Origin: Sequoia sempervirens
Lineage: Eukaryota > Streptophyta > Pinopsida > Cupressales > Cupressaceae
Length of the DNA stretch: 64,000 nt
NCBI GenBank assembly: GCA_007258455.2
Contig: VDFB02358134.1
Coordinates: 215,373,565 to 215,437,564 of the forward strand
Direction of reading: 5' to 3'
Shown here: one piece after another, positions 33,163 to 45,700 of the stretch
Numbering within the stretch: the stretch's first letter is position 1
How the letters are laid out: the number at the start of each line of letters is the position of its first letter
The notes under the pieces: model-generated
Told to the model about the DNA's origin: nothing
The model's database searches: none
The model's input: only the letters and a program-made list of their open reading frames with translations
Made by a program: the position numbers and the translations under genes

Positions 33163-34260
33163 ATGTCTAAGGTTGAGTCTAGTGATTCTTCCATCATGGT
33201 GACAAATGCAGAACTGGCCAAGATGGTTGAAGAGCAAGAGGAAGACAATAAACAATTGAGGGAAAGAATAGGCCAACTTGAGGAAGTAGTGAGGAGTGCA
33301 CAATTTGAAGGAAGGATCCCTAAGGAAGAAGAGGTTGCAGAGGAAGAAAAGACCCCTAAACCTGGCCTTGTTTTGAAAGAGGAGCCTTTCTTGAAGGCAT
33401 TGAAGGCTTTGAGTGGAAAAGCACTTGAAGAAGTTCCACTATTTAGTGGGAAAATGGAAGCTGATCTAGTCATGGACTGGATAGAGGGAATGGAAAACCA
33501 TTTTGAATGTGATGGAGTCACTGAAGCACAAAAGGTAAAGGTGGCTAAATCAAGACTAAGAGGTTCTTCTTTGACATGGTGGAAATTCATTTAGATAGAG
33601 AGGGAAAAAGAAGGTAAGCAACCTATAACTACTTGGAAGAGAATGGTTGCCAAAGTAAGAGAAGCATACATGCCTGATGACTATGAGATTTAGTTACACA
33701 AGAAGAGACAAAGTTTAAGGCAGAAATACCAAGATGTGAATACTTATACTAAAGAGTTTCAAAAACTTTGTATGAGGTCTAATGTTATAGAGGATGAAAG
33801 TATTAAGGTAGCTAGATACCTTAATGGTTTGAAATGGAACATTCAAGAAGAGATGGCTCTTTTAAGTCCTAAGACAGTACATCAATCTTACCAATTAGCT
33901 ATCAAGATTGAGGAAAGGAACAAGAGGAAGCAAGACCAGGCTTCTAAGGGCAGAGGTAAATGCAGAGATCAAAGAGATCAAAGAGGGCAGTGAGGTGGCT
34001 ACCAAGGTAGAGGCAATGACCAAAGAAACTAAGGGCAGTTTAAACTCACAGAGCATGGAGGAGAAACATCTTCTAGAGGAGGATATAACTGAGGTAGAGG
34101 ACCTCAAGGAGGTTCAAATAGAGGAAGAGGAGCAGGCAAGAGTAATTCATACTTTGCAAACATGAAATGCTACCATTGTGGGCACGTAGGTCATCCTGCT
34201 TATAGGTGCCCGGAGAAAGCATCCTCATCAAGCAATGAGAAGAGAGTGGCTTATGCACAA
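33163..34260 (+). pseudogene. gag: Element D gag
   Basis: The frame starts at 33163 (ATG). An N-terminal coiled coil (ELAKMVEEQEEDNKQLRERI) leads to the Retrotrans_gag domain: LFSGKMEADLVMDWIEGMEN, KSRLRGSSLTWWKF, YTKEFQKLCMRS and ARYLNGLKWNIQEEM. A basic Gly/Arg-rich stretch (near 33950-34140) precedes a CX2CX4HX4C knuckle, CYHCGHVGHPAYRC, at 34168-34209. Stops: TAG 33592 and 33691, TGA 33991, TAA 34030, TGA 34090. No frameshift. Several stops sit where Gln or Arg is usual. Gag would form the capsid and bind RNA. Confidence 0.92.
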
Positions 34261-34760
34261 GAGGACACCATGAGTCCTAAGGCATCTAATATTAGTCATA
34301 TTGAATCTGAGGTAGGAGAGAATCTGATGTTCAATAGAGTTTTGATCAGACAACCGGTCAAGGAAGAAACAAAACAAAGGAGAGCTCTATTTAGAGTAAG
34401 ATGCAAGATACTTGGAAAAGTGTGCAAGGTCATAGTAGATTCAAGTTCAATAGACAACATCATCTCAGAGGAGGCAGTAATGAAACTAAAATTGGAGAAG
34501 GTACCCCATACTAACCCCTACAAGGTCACATGCCTAAACAACAGACAAAGTGTTTTAGTGAATGAGCAAGTAATGGTGGAGTTTTCCATTGGAGGGTACA
34601 AGGACAAGTTAGTTTGTGATGTTTTACCCATGGATGCATTCCATCTACTATTGGGCAGACCATGGCAATATGACAGAGGTGTCATATATGATGGAAAAGA
34701 GAACACCATTTCTTTCAAGAAGGATGGGAAGACATTTAAGTTGTAGTCACTGTTAGAAGA
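34261..34760 (+). pseudogene. Element D protease region
   Basis: Same frame as gag. KVCKVIVDSSSIDNIISEEA is the protease active-site segment and PMDAFHLLLGRPWQYDR the second conserved element. The catalytic D-[ST]-G triad reads DSS, so the Gly is lost and the enzyme would probably be inactive. A TAG at 34744 follows. A short linker to RT carries another TAG at 34912. Confidence 0.88.
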
Positions 34761-35088
34761 GGAAGAAGGAAAATCAAAGACACCAAACATCATGTTGAGT
34801 AGTGGTAAGGAGTTCCTTAACAACCTACATCAAGGGAGTGAAGGATATATGGTTGTGTTACAACCTAAAGAGGAAGATAAGGCTGAAAAGATAGTCCTAC
34901 CGGAAGCAGTCTAGAAGTTACTTGAAAGGTACAAGAGCATAGTTAGTGATGGTACACCTACAACTCTACCACCAAAGAGAGCCATAAGTCATCAAATTGA
35001 CTTCATACCTGGAGCTTCATTACCTAACAAAGCAGCATACAAACTTACACCAGATCAGAACCTAGAAGTAGCTAGGAAAGTGTAAGAG

Positions 35089-36441
35089 TTGTTGGATCAA
35101 GGATTGATTCAAAAGAGCATCAGCCCATGTGCAGTACCAGTGGTTTTATCAACCAAGAAGGGAGGTAAATGGAGGTTATGCACTGATTCTAGGGAAATAA
35201 ATAGGATCACCATAAGGTATAGGTTCCCTATTCCTAGAATTGAAGATTTAATGGATTGCCTTGGAGGAGCCTAGTACTTCACCAAGTTGGATCTCAAGAG
35301 TGGATACCATCAGATCAGAATTAAGGATGGTGATGAGTGGAAGACAACATTTAAGACAAATGATGGGTTATATGAATGGAGAGTGATGCCATTTGGCCTC
35401 TCTAATGCCCCGAGTACATTCATGAGGCTCATGAATGAAGTGCTTAAAGACTTTACAGGGATATTTGTGGTAGTGTATCTTGATGACATCCTCATATACA
35501 TCAAGACAGCAGAAGAGCATTTGAAACATGTGGAGCAGGTTCTTAGAAGGTTGCAAGAGGAGAAGTTGGAAATCAATCTAGAGAAGTGTGAGTTCTTTAA
35601 GCAAGAGCTAGTCTATTTGGGTTTTGTAGTGTCCAAAGGATCATTGAAGATGGATCCAAGCAAGGTGGAAGCCATCCTAAACTGGCCTACACCAACCACA
35701 GGGACTGAGGTAAGAAGTTATCATGGATTGGCTCAATTTTATAGAAAATTCATAAGGAACTTTAGTGGCATATGTGCACCAGTCCTAGATACAATCAAGG
35801 GTGGTCTAAAAAATAAGTTTGTGTGGACTCAAGAAGCTGAGAAAGGGTTTGAGAAATTGAAACAAGAAGTGGCAACTCAACCTATTCTTTTGTTACCTAG
35901 TTTTGACAAATTGTTCACTGTTGAATGTGATGCAAGTGGAGTAGTAGTAGGAGGAGTGCTAAGTCAAGAGGGTAGGCCTATAGCCTTCTTTAGTGAGAAG
36001 CTCAATGAAGCAAAGAAGAAGTATTCAACCTATGACTTAGAACTTTATGCTTTGGTTCAGTCACTTAGAAAATGGAGGCATTACCTTCTACCCAAGGAGT
36101 TTGTAGTCTTTACTGACAATCAGGCACTGAGTTTTATCAACACTCAAGAGAAGTTGAGTAATAGGCATTTGAAATGGATGGAATACATCCAAGATTTTAC
36201 CTTCACCATCAAACACAAGAAGGGACATCTAAACAAAGTGGCAGATGCATTGAGCAGGAGATTGTTGACAGTGCAAGAGATACAGATCAAGAGCATTGGC
36301 ATAAAGAGTTTCAAGGATCTCTATTGGGAAGATGAAGACTTTTTAGAGGTCTATAAGGTATGTTCTAACTTTGAAAACCATTTCCATAGCCAATACTCAG
36401 AGTATACTTTGCAAAGTGGGTTATTGTTTAAGGGAAATTAG
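35089..36441 (+). pseudogene. Element D reverse transcriptase and RNase H
   Basis: Same frame as gag. RT: VPVVLSTKKGGKWRLCTDSR, RFPIPRIEDLMDCLGGA, a TAG at 35272 where Gln is common, LDLKSGYHQIR, MPFGLSNAPSTFMRLMNEVL and catalytic YLDDILIY. The RNase H keeps ECDASGVVVG (Asp), YDLELYALV (Glu), FTDNQAL (Asp) and VADALSR (Asp). The piece from 35287 to 36438 is open for 384 codons, which is long for an element with this LTR divergence. It would copy RNA to DNA and degrade the template; stops prevent a full polyprotein. Confidence 0.95.
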
Positions 36442-37500
36442 TTATGTGTTCCAAGAGGGTCAATGAGGGAAAATTTGATTCAGGAAAAGCATAATGGCAG
36501 TCTTAGTGGGCATTTTGGCATCAATAAGACTTTAGAACTAGTGCAAAGATTCTATTACTGGCCTAATTTGGCAAGAGATGTTAGAAAGTATGTGGAAAAA
36601 TGTGTTGTGTGTATGAAAGCTAAGGGAGGAGCTAGTAATGCTGGTTTATATCAACCCCTACCCATTCCTAACAGACCATGGGAGTGTGTGAGCATGGATT
36701 TTGTGGTAGGCCTTCCTAAGACCAAGACTGGTTTTGACAATGTTTATGTAGTGGCAGACATATTTAGTAAGATGAGTCATTTCATTCCTTGCAAAACTAC
36801 TCATGATGCTAGCTACATAGCTCATCTTTTCTTCAAGTAGGTTGTAAGGATCCATGGATTTCCTTTGAGCATAGTTTTAGACAGGGATGTGAAGTTCATG
36901 AGTCACTTTTGGAAGACTCTATGGAGTAGATTGGGCACAAATCTGTCTTTTGGATCTGCTTACCATCCTCAGACCGATGGTCAAATAGAGGTGGCTAATA
37001 GGGTGCTAGGTAATATTTTAAGGTGCCTAACTAAGGAGTATGGAGACATGGGATATGGTTATCTCATAAGCTGAGTATGCTTACAATGATAGTGTGAACT
37101 GAACCACAGGGAAGAGTCCTTTTGAGATTGTGTATGGGATGCACCCGAGAGGAATATGTGAACTCAGAGATCTTGGAGCTAAGGAACATAGAAGTGGACA
37201 TGCAGAGGACTTCAGTCAGACCATGAAGGAGATTTAGGAGCAGGTAAAGAGGATAGTCACTGAGGCTACACAAAAGTTGAAGGAGAAGGAAAATATGTCA
37301 AGGAAAGATGTACAATTTGTAGTAGGGGACTATGTTATGGTCCACCTTAACAAGTCAAGGTTGCAGAAGGGAATGTCAACCAAGTTATAGATGAAGAGAG
37401 TAGGACCCTGCAAGATATTGGCCGAGTATGGCAAGAATGCATATAAGGTGGAGTTACCTACCGAACTAGGAATCTCACTAGTTTTCATCATAGCTGATTT
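36442..37500 (+). pseudogene. Element D integrase
   Basis: HHCC finger intact (HNGSLSGH ... CVVC). The DD35E core is present: SMDFVVGLPK, VLDRDVKFM and TDGQIEVANRVL. TAG at 36838 splits the core. Near 37070 one base is gained, so the remainder reads in the next frame: AEYAYNDSVN, TGA 37100, PFEIVYGMHPRG, TAG 37235, VGDYVMVHL, TAG 37388, and VGPCKILAEYGKNAYKVELP, a GPY/F-like module. It would insert the DNA copy; broken here. Confidence 0.93.
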
Positions 37501-37780
37501 GATCAAGTATAAGGGAACAATCAGTGATGAGGTTCAGAATAGTTAGGAGATCTTTAAGGACATCAGTAATGTACCCCTACCTAGTCAAGACAAGCCTTAG
37601 GCAGAGAAGATCTTGGAGTCAAGAGTACAAAAGTCTACAAGGAACAAGGTGTACATGGAGCACCTTATCAAGTAGAAGAATAAGCATGAGTCTGAAGCCA
37701 CATGGGTATAGGAAGATAAGTTCAAGAAGTTTGGCATTCACCTGTCTTTACTCTACCCTTCCATTCCTTAGTGTTTGGGC
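37500..37780 (+). pseudogene. Element D chromodomain
   Basis: Downstream of integrase in the shifted frame: AEKILESRVQKSTRNKVYME, then HLIK, a TAG at 37673 in place of the conserved Trp of the LVKWKG-type motif, KNKHESEATWV and a TAG at 37709. Match and position identify the C-terminal chromodomain of chromoviruses, which directs integration to particular chromatin. Other TAG stops: 37544 and 37598. Confidence 0.85.
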
Positions 37781-37781
37781 T

Positions 37782-37794
37782 GAGAGGGGGAGAA
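37782..37794 (+). promoter_or_regulatory. Element D polypurine tract
   Basis: GAGAGGGGGAGAA ends at the base before the 3' LTR. Confidence 0.92.
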
Positions 37795-39267
37795 TGGTGC
37801 AGGAGCACCTAAGGAACAAGAGACAGTTTCATTAGGTAAATAAGAAACCTAGAGGAATAATTTTGTTTTGTTTTCATAAGGTCATGTAGACCATTGTGTG
37901 GAGAGCTTAGAGGTGTTTTTGATCTTTAGAAAAGAGGTTGTCAAAAATTCAATAAGTTTAGAAGCTCATCTTGCTGAGTTGACAAAAGTTGCCAAAGGTT
38001 GAAAAACACAGTGAATTTTATAAGTTTCATCTTTAGGTCTTCTATAGGTTCAAAAAAAGGAACTTAACTATTTTAGAAGCCTATTTAAGAGATGCTTCGA
38101 ACATGGAGCAGGGTTAGAGGCACTGATATTGTAGTGACATTTTGTGACATTGAAAGAAATAGCGTTTTGTGAGACATTTTTTGGTTTTTGCAACTAAATA
38201 GTGCTTTAATGGATTAAACCTGTTATTGTTTTGGTTGTGGAATGTAGTGTTGGTAGTTTACAAGCAGTGTATAACATTAAATAGCTTTTTTTTCCAATTT
38301 GTAAGCACTTTTTGTAAATAGTTTCATTTTACCTTGTTGCTGGTTTGAACCAGACAGGTTTTAGGAAATGGGGTGCTAGAGCACTTTCCCACTGTACAAA
38401 CTATATGGCCCTTTGGGAACAGTGCCTAGACACCATGCTTGTACATATGGTAAATTATAGGGCTTGTGTGTGTGCAGGAGCGGCTAGCAATGTCTTTCCC
38501 TAGGTGAGCCAGGCAGAGTCCGGCTAGGGAAGACAAGGAGTGAAAGACTCATATTTTGTAGGGGTGTTAAGATTTTGAAGAAATTATTTTTGGTGAATTC
38601 ATTTGATGGTCTTGGAAACGTCTGATGGTCAGGAGGAGGCTCCATCAGCCCATTTGGTGTGTGAAACCTTTGACAGTTTGAAACAGCCTAAGAAAGGCTA
38701 GTAAACCCTAGGTTTTGGCCATTTTTTGTGTATGGGTAGTGTAAGGGCAGTGCTAGTTCAAAACCCTCAAAATATTCAAGGTGTGGACATGGGAAACACT
38801 AATCCCAAGCAAAGAACCTAGGTCTTTTGGTGGGTTTTGGAGTAACTTCCATTTTTCTCGGGTTAGGAGGCCTAATTGGGGCTCTAGGCTTGTAGCCTTT
38901 TCTAACCCTAGGAAAGGTATTGGTGGAAGTGATGGGGAATTGGAGTCTTGTGATTGTATAAGAACCCTAAATAGGTCACTTTGAAACTTTTACAATGTTT
39001 TCACACCCCTGCAAGTACCTAATTGAGTGTTGAGGGTAATTGGCCTTAAGGGAAGAATAAGGGTCAAAGGTGAGGTAGTGGCAAAGCACCAAGATTGGCT
39101 TGGTAGTATGAAAGATTATTGATAGTGGGGTTGGCTAGGAGAACCAGGGGTGCCTAACAAGCATTAGGGCCTATAGGTTAAGAAGGTGGAGAGTGAAACC
39201 AAAGGGTTTTCCAAGGTGAGACCCAGAGCATGGGGCAGTGAGTTTCTAACCCAACCCTACTCTATCA
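37795..39267 (+). repeat. Element D 3' LTR (1473 bp)
   Basis: Same ends and length as the 5' LTR. Confidence 0.95.
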
Positions 39268-39272
39268 AAATA
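39268..39272. other. Target site duplication of D, right copy (AAATA)
   Basis: Identical to 31642-31646. Confidence 0.9.
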
Positions 39273-39602
39273 CCATACTATCATTAAGGATGCAAGAATG
39301 CCGAATTGAATATGGAAAAGTACATATGATGCCTTGCTTATATAGGCAGGGTTGAGATGTAGTATGTAATATGATGTTGAAATGTGTCATATTCTTATGA
39401 CATGTGACAACTAACTATCTACTTAGGAAATGATGCTAGATAAGATAAGACTTCTAGAAAAGAAAATTAATCCTTCTAGAAGGAATCTTATATCCTAAGA
39501 AAACATGTGAACCTATCACTTAGTAAATGATACCTAGACATATAATTAAATTCCTAAATAAACTTATGTAAACTTGTAATTAAATAATCAATTAAACCAA
39601 CA
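39273..39602 (-). repeat. Element F 3' LTR, outer part (right of D)
   Basis: Together with 31564-31646 it forms one LTR of about 413 bp. It matches 53861-54147. A minus-strand TATA-like CCTATATAAG lies at about 39347-39356. It contains the intact version of the site that E later used in the other LTR. Confidence 0.82.
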
Positions 39603-40933
39603 GCCCCCCCATAAGTGCAACTTAGGAAGGAAATTATTATGCAAATGATGCAAAGATGTAGTGATGGGTCCTAGCTACTAGGCCATGTTAGGTACCCATG
39701 TACAAATGCAAATGAAATCTCTCACAAATGGAGAAAAGGAGAAAACCTAGTGGGAAAAAAATCCTCTTCAAAATAGAGGTGAAATGCAAAATAATAATGA
39801 TATCCACCACAAATCCAATCAATCTCCATCCACACCTGAAGGATGAAAAAGAGATACCATTCAACCCCACATAATGAGATAACCTACTATAAGAGAAGCA
39901 CTGAAAGTACACTTTGGAGTAACATTGGAATCCTCAATTCAATAAGTAAGGAAAGATACTTCTATTTGCTAGAAACCATATTATAGTCACTTAAGGAATC
40001 ATGTCAGAATCATGAAAAGAAACAACAAACCCAATGCCAAGGAACACTAGAAAACTCACAAACTGGCACAACTCTGGAATCTATGAAGCAAAAGTTGATT
40101 GATAAATGATCTAGAACTGAAATGGAGTGCATAGAAAATGCAAACATAATGCACACAAAAAATGAAATAGTGCATGCATTTATGAATGTTCAAATCTTCC
40201 TCCATGATGAAAAATAACCTCAAATTTTTGTAGATGAAAAATTCTGAAAAAATGGCCTACACCACTATGAAGTGCTCAAAAAAAGATTTCCGTAAATATG
40301 TTGTTTTCCAAAAACAAACACCATGGCAAAAAGTTATGAATTTTTCAAAAAAGGAAGTTGAATTTAGCTCACAAGAAATGGGTTTTCTACCAAAAAAAGT
40401 GTACTTTTAATTTGATTTCTGAAAATATACTACTTTTTTGTAGACAAAAACAAAAACCTAGAAATATTTTGAACCTAAGAACAAAACCCAAAATTTTCTT
40501 ATTGATCCAACAAACTGAAGATGAAAAAAATACTTTTTTTAACCTTTAGCCAAGAGAAAAATGACGTGTAGCGCATTTTGTACATAAATTTTCTCTAGAT
40601 TTGTGGAAGATATGCAAAATCTAAAAGATACCCAATTGAGATTTCAACCTTGGCTACAAAACCAACAAATCATTTTTCTCAAAAATAAGTGGAAGCTAGA
40701 TTCTGAAGCAAAAATGAAAATAGTTCCAATAAAAATGACGTGCATCAAACCCTTGTAGATTTGACAAAATATGTCATATTTTGATGAAATGAAAGTCGAT
40801 CTTGACTTTCTCTAACCTTTTGGATTCAATGGTGAGGCTCTTAAGGCCTCAACTCACACCCAACAAGACTTTCACACCAAGATTGGTCCCTTAGATATGG
40901 GAATAAGTTTGCAACATTGAAGCTCTAACACCA
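39603..40933 (-). other. Element F internal region, polypurine tract and primer site
   Basis: On the minus strand the polypurine tract ATGGGGGGGC occupies 39612-39603. The degraded primer site TGGTGTTAGAGC occupies 40933-40922 (compare TGGTATCAGAGC). Between them lies AT-rich sequence without a credible ORF. Short phrases (AAAATGACGTG, GCAAAATCTA...GATACCCA) recur and also occur in F2 (63000-63260), so the core consists of diverged internal repeats. Confidence 0.7.
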
Positions 40934-41068
40934 TGTAGTAGTTTATGGTGAACTCCTCAAACATACCATCATCACTTGGAAGACAAAATAACTTCCACAA
41001 GAAAGAAATGGCAGAAATATCATGCTATCATTAAGGATGCAAGAATACCAAATTGAATATGGAAAATT
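40934..41068 (-). repeat. Element F 5' LTR, part left of E
   Basis: Matches 31564-31646 and the start of 39273 onward. E interrupts it after GAATATGGAAAATT. Confidence 0.8.
41064..41068. other. Target duplication of E, left copy (AAATT, mutated)
   Basis: The right copy at 53861-53865 is AAAGT. The uninterrupted F LTR reads GGAAAAGTACATATGAT at this position, so the original target was AAAGT and this copy has one change. Confidence 0.8.
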
Positions 41069-42737
41069 TGTGGGAGGAGGAAGGAATCCATCAGGAAAAA
41101 TGATGTGAAATCAAGATCAAGAGCAAGATTGAAAGCAAAAACTAATCTAATTCAAAACACTTAATCTATCCTATTCCATCACTCATGAAATGTGCAAATC
41201 TAAGCTATTTTGAATGAAATGAGATCCTAAGATTAACAAAATGAATTCAAATAAAAAAAAGAAGAGATTACCATCCCATGTTGGAGTGTATTTGCATGAT
41301 GTTGGGTTGTTCATATCACTGCAAAGCCTCCATTGCTTGTATGCAAAAGCTTGATGATCCATGCTTGTTCTTGAAGAAATGATGAAGCTCTATCAATGGT
41401 GATCTTGGCAGCACTTCATTGCATAAGGTAATTTGAAATTTTGATCTTATTTGTGAAGAGAAAGGCTTGTTATATAGATAAAATGATTTTGAATCGACGG
41501 TCAAGATCGTGTTAGAGAATATCTAGATCAATGGTCAAAATGAGTTGAGAGGATTTAGACATGAGGAAATTGTGAAAAAGTTGAATGCACAATTAGGGTG
41601 ATTGAAGAATAGATTGGCTAGTTAGGATTTTTATTGCTTATTTAGCAATTGATTGATTAGTTAGGGTTGAGTTAGGAATTAGATGGTTGCATTAGCAATA
41701 TCAGATTGCTTAGTTAGCAATCCATGATTTTCTCAATGAAAAAGTGGGTGAGGAATATTAATTAATTAATTCCATTTTGATTTTGATTTTTCTAATTTGA
41801 ATAGTTTGATTTAATTATTCAAATTTTGGAGGGAAGTGTGATAATTAAATTATTATGATTTAATAATTCAATTTATTTTGAGGAATAAGGTGAATTAGTG
41901 ATGTAATCAAATAATCAGTGTCGTTTGACTAATCAGGACAAAATAAGATAAGATTAGGACTTTATTAAATAAATGAAATTTATTTAATTGGTCAAAAATG
42001 ATGAAATGTGAATTAATCAAATAACGTTATATTATTTGATTAATAGTAGAATTAGGGTTTTCAAGACTTTACTAAATAAATGGTATTTATTTAGTTTGTC
42101 TAGAATGAAAAAAGTGAATTTATTAAATAATGTTGTATTATTCAATTAATAGAGGAAATAGGGTTTTGGATGACGTTTGATGCCATTCAATGCATTCTGA
42201 GATGTCGTGGGATGATTTTGAGATGATTCGAGATGTTTCAGAGATGTTCAGAGATGTTCTGAGTTGATTCAGAGATATTCTGAGTTGATTAAGAGTCATT
42301 CCGAGTTGATTCAAAGTCATTCCAAGTTGTTCCTAGTTGATTCAGAGTTGTTTTGAGTCATTTCAAGGTCATTCTGAGACATTCCAAGTTAATTTAGAGT
42401 TGTTCCAAGTTGTTTTGGGGTCATTCTGAGATGTTCTGAGTTGATTTAGAGTTTTTCCAAGTCATTCTAGGGTCATTCTGAGACATTCTGAGTTGATTCA
42501 GAGTTGTTCTGAGTTGTTTAGTGGTCTTTTCGAGATGTTCTGAGTTGATTCAAAGTTGTTCCAAGTTGTTTCGGGGTCATTCTGAGACGTTTTGAGTTGA
42601 TTCAAAGTTGTTCTGAGTCATTTCGGGGTCATTCTGAGACGTTCTGAGTTGATTCAGAGTTGTTCCAAGTCATTTTGGGGTCGTTCTGAGACATTTTGAA
42701 TTTGTGATAAGTGTTAAGTCAATTTTAGATGTCTACA
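41069..42737 (-). repeat. Element E 3' LTR (1669 bp)
   Basis: Carries a 52-bp-period minisatellite at its start, AT-rich hairpins (41794-41825, 41964-41988, 42012-42044, 42071-42095) and a minus-strand TATA-like CTATATAACAAGCC near 41463-41476. Confidence 0.88.
42190..42710 (-). repeat. Minisatellite in the E LTR, ~52-bp period with 21-bp sub-units
   Basis: GAGTTGATTCAGAGTTGTT and variants recur at about 52-bp steps from 42334 to 42660. Between about 42240 and 42330 the shorter GAGTTGATTCAGAG unit repeats every 21 bp. The same array is in the other LTR (53330-53830), with different copies mutated. Confidence 0.85.
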
Positions 42738-45700
42738 TTGTGCCCATCTTTGATACAAAGTACTTGTTGCTTTGTTTCAAATATATTTTTTTTAAGATCA
42801 AGTTTTATGAAAAAAAAATATTCCCCATTGTGCCCCAATGTTTCATGGAATGATGGTAGGACTCTGTGTTGCCCCCTCAAGAGGTTGACCAAAAATTTCA
42901 AGTTTGAGGTCAAGCTCACGACACCAATGGAAAATTTAACTATAGAAAAACTAAAATCCACCTGCACCATTGCAAATATTGTGAAATTCGACCCCATTTT
43001 AAAAAAAAATCACTGAAAAATACTTCTATATGACCAAGATATGATCATTTGAAGATAGGGTAAAAAAAGTCCTGATTACCAGTCAATGGCGAATTTTATG
43101 ATTTCTGAGCATTTGCCTTAGTTTTCTCACTTTTTCATGATCCACGCCTTTGACTTATTTCTATGCTTTTGACTTATTTCCATGCTTTTGACTTAAACAT
43201 TTGACCTAAAAGCTCGCCTTTGATCAAAAAGCTCACTTTTGATTGCTCTAGGTTCTTAATCCTTTCTTTTGATTGAAATCCATGCCTTTGAATGAAAAGA
43301 TGGATTTTTCTTGGTGATTTATGATCATTTTCTCAAAACCCTTGCATTTGACTTTAGCTTTTGCTCTAAACCCTAGCATGTGTTTGTTTGTCATCATGTT
43401 TTGTGTCATTATGTGTCACTTACCTGTTTAGAGTGAAACCCTAACATTGTGGGTTTAAATGGTTGCAGGTGGTCATCCTGTTAGATAGCTATATTTAGAT
43501 GGTGGTCCATAGCCTAGTCTATAGAATGTTTCCCTTTTTTCTCGGCAACATACTTGATCTTTATTATTTTGTTGTTCAAAGACATATTGCGGACATGATT
43601 TTTGTATATATATATTCATCAGCCAAGTCAAGACCTCATATATATGTATTATTTTGTATCATCCCATCACACTTCTTTCACTGATGATGATGTACTCCCA
43701 TTTTTTATGATGATATATATGAGATATACCTTCTTCGATTCATCCTCGTTTATGCCTATGTGATGACGATGTATGCATATGATATGGATGGATGAATCAC
43801 ATATTGTTTCATATGATGTTATTATGGATGATCAATGTATCATTTTGATATATGATGGATGTATTCCCCATATATGATACATGATGTTTTTATTGATTTA
43901 TTATCACCATGATATGTATTGATGACATTGTGGATGCAAGATGGATATGGTACTAATGATATTTCTATGCACGGTTGATGTTAGTTATAAGAAATATTTG
44001 ATGATAGATAGAAATGTGATGTTGTTAGTAGTTGATGATGTTATTTTTGCTTTACTTGGAGGCTTCGTAGTTTTTTAAACAATCCTATTTGATTTAGCAA
44101 ATAGATACAATGCACCAGGGTATTAATGACCAAGGTGACTTTGTATCCATTGCGTGGACTTTGAATTTAAAAAAAAGAGTATTCTTGCTCATACCAGACA
44201 TACAAAATCTTTGTTTAAAGTAAATAGTCAGGTTGTGTTAGAAATTTTCAGACCAGTCACACAAAGAGGTATAGGACACCTAACATGAAAATGCTACATG
44301 AATTTTAGACCATTTACATAGAGAGGTCTAAAATTCCTAACATGCAACTGCTACATGAATTTTGAATCATTTAGACAAAGAGGTATGAAATACCTAACAT
44401 GTAATTGCTACATGAATTGTTTCAACACAACTTCCATACACTCAATAAAGCAAGTATTCACCATGATAATATTACAAAATTATCTTACAAACAACAAATT
44501 GAAATGAAACTCAATTGCCCCCATTCCTTCTTCTCTAAATCCTTATGGACATCCTCAATAGATCCTAGGAATGAGTCAATAAAATCAATCGACATATCTG
44601 TTGTGGGTGGGGCTATTATCCATTGTTGATCATGTCTATTGTAGGAACAGATGCATTAAGACATATCTTAGGATGTTGTTGGGACTTGTCAAAAAGATAG
44701 GTAGTTGATAATTTGGCCTTGTTTTCGGCTGTTTATAATCATACTTTTGCAATTTTTTGCTTGAAAGTTCTTGCTTTTGATGTTTGCTCTATTTGTTTGT
44801 TTGTATTGTCAAAAGGTGAGTGTGGCGATCTATTTATTATGGATGATTTTTTATTGCGGATTGTGTTGGCGGACATGGGTCTTTTTTATTTTTCTAAGTT
44901 TTACGATGTTGTTTTTGACATTTTCAGGGGATTATCCTAGGGCCTTAAGGGCTCATCAAAGATAAGCCTTGCCTACATTGTACACGCAAAGGCTCGTAGC
45001 TTGCTTGGTTTGTTTTGAATGTTTTTGACCTTTTTTTTTTGTTTTGTGAATGTTTTTAGCTTTTGTATGTTTTGACTAAGTTGAAATAAAGCGTGTTGGA
45101 AACCTAAGGGGACTGACCTAGGGTCTCAGGGGCTAATGAGCCTTTTCTATGTTGTACACATAGATACCACATAGTTTGATCATTTGACTCAAAGCATAAA
45201 CTTTTTTTGGATAAACAACATTGATAATCTAGATTGCTATTCCACTTATGTGTCTAGAGGATATGTTGTAGGAAATCTACTTGAACTAGCTGTTAGGTTC
45301 AAGCAAATGTTGATATCTTAGACTGTTTAAGTGAAGGAATAACCCAATGATGTTTTGTTTTTTATGTTTTTCAAATGTTTTTTGGATTTTTACCCTCTTG
45401 CTTGGGGTATTAGATATTAACAATGTGGATTGACATTTCACTTTGTTTTTCTAGAGGGTATGTTGCAAAAAAGCTTACTTGAACTTGTTGTAGGGTTTAA
45501 GCAACTATTGATATCTTAGAATTTTTGAGTGAAGGAAAAATCCATGTTGTTGGTATCTTTTAAGGTTATCTTGGTAGTGCATTGGTGGTACACCTTGTTG
45601 TTGGGACAATTTTTTTTCTTTCTTTTTTATTTATTTGGATTTTTACCCTCTTGCTTGGGGTGTAAGATGTTGAAAACTTGGATTGATGTTTCACTTTTCT

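Larger units (their letters stand above)
31647..39267 (+). mobile_element. Element D: chromovirus-type Ty3/gypsy retrotransposon
   Basis: Complete element of 7.6 kb: two 1473-bp LTRs (TGGTGCAGG...CTATCA), tRNA-iMet primer site, gag-pol in the order gag, protease, RT, RNase H, integrase, chromodomain, a polypurine tract, and AAATA target duplications. Pol order and the terminal chromodomain define a chromovirus. LTR divergence is a few percent by eye, between COP and B. Confidence 0.95.

Noticed and set aside
38781..38984. Open frame of 67 codons in the right LTR of D.
   Set aside because: It lies wholly in an LTR and has no family similarity.
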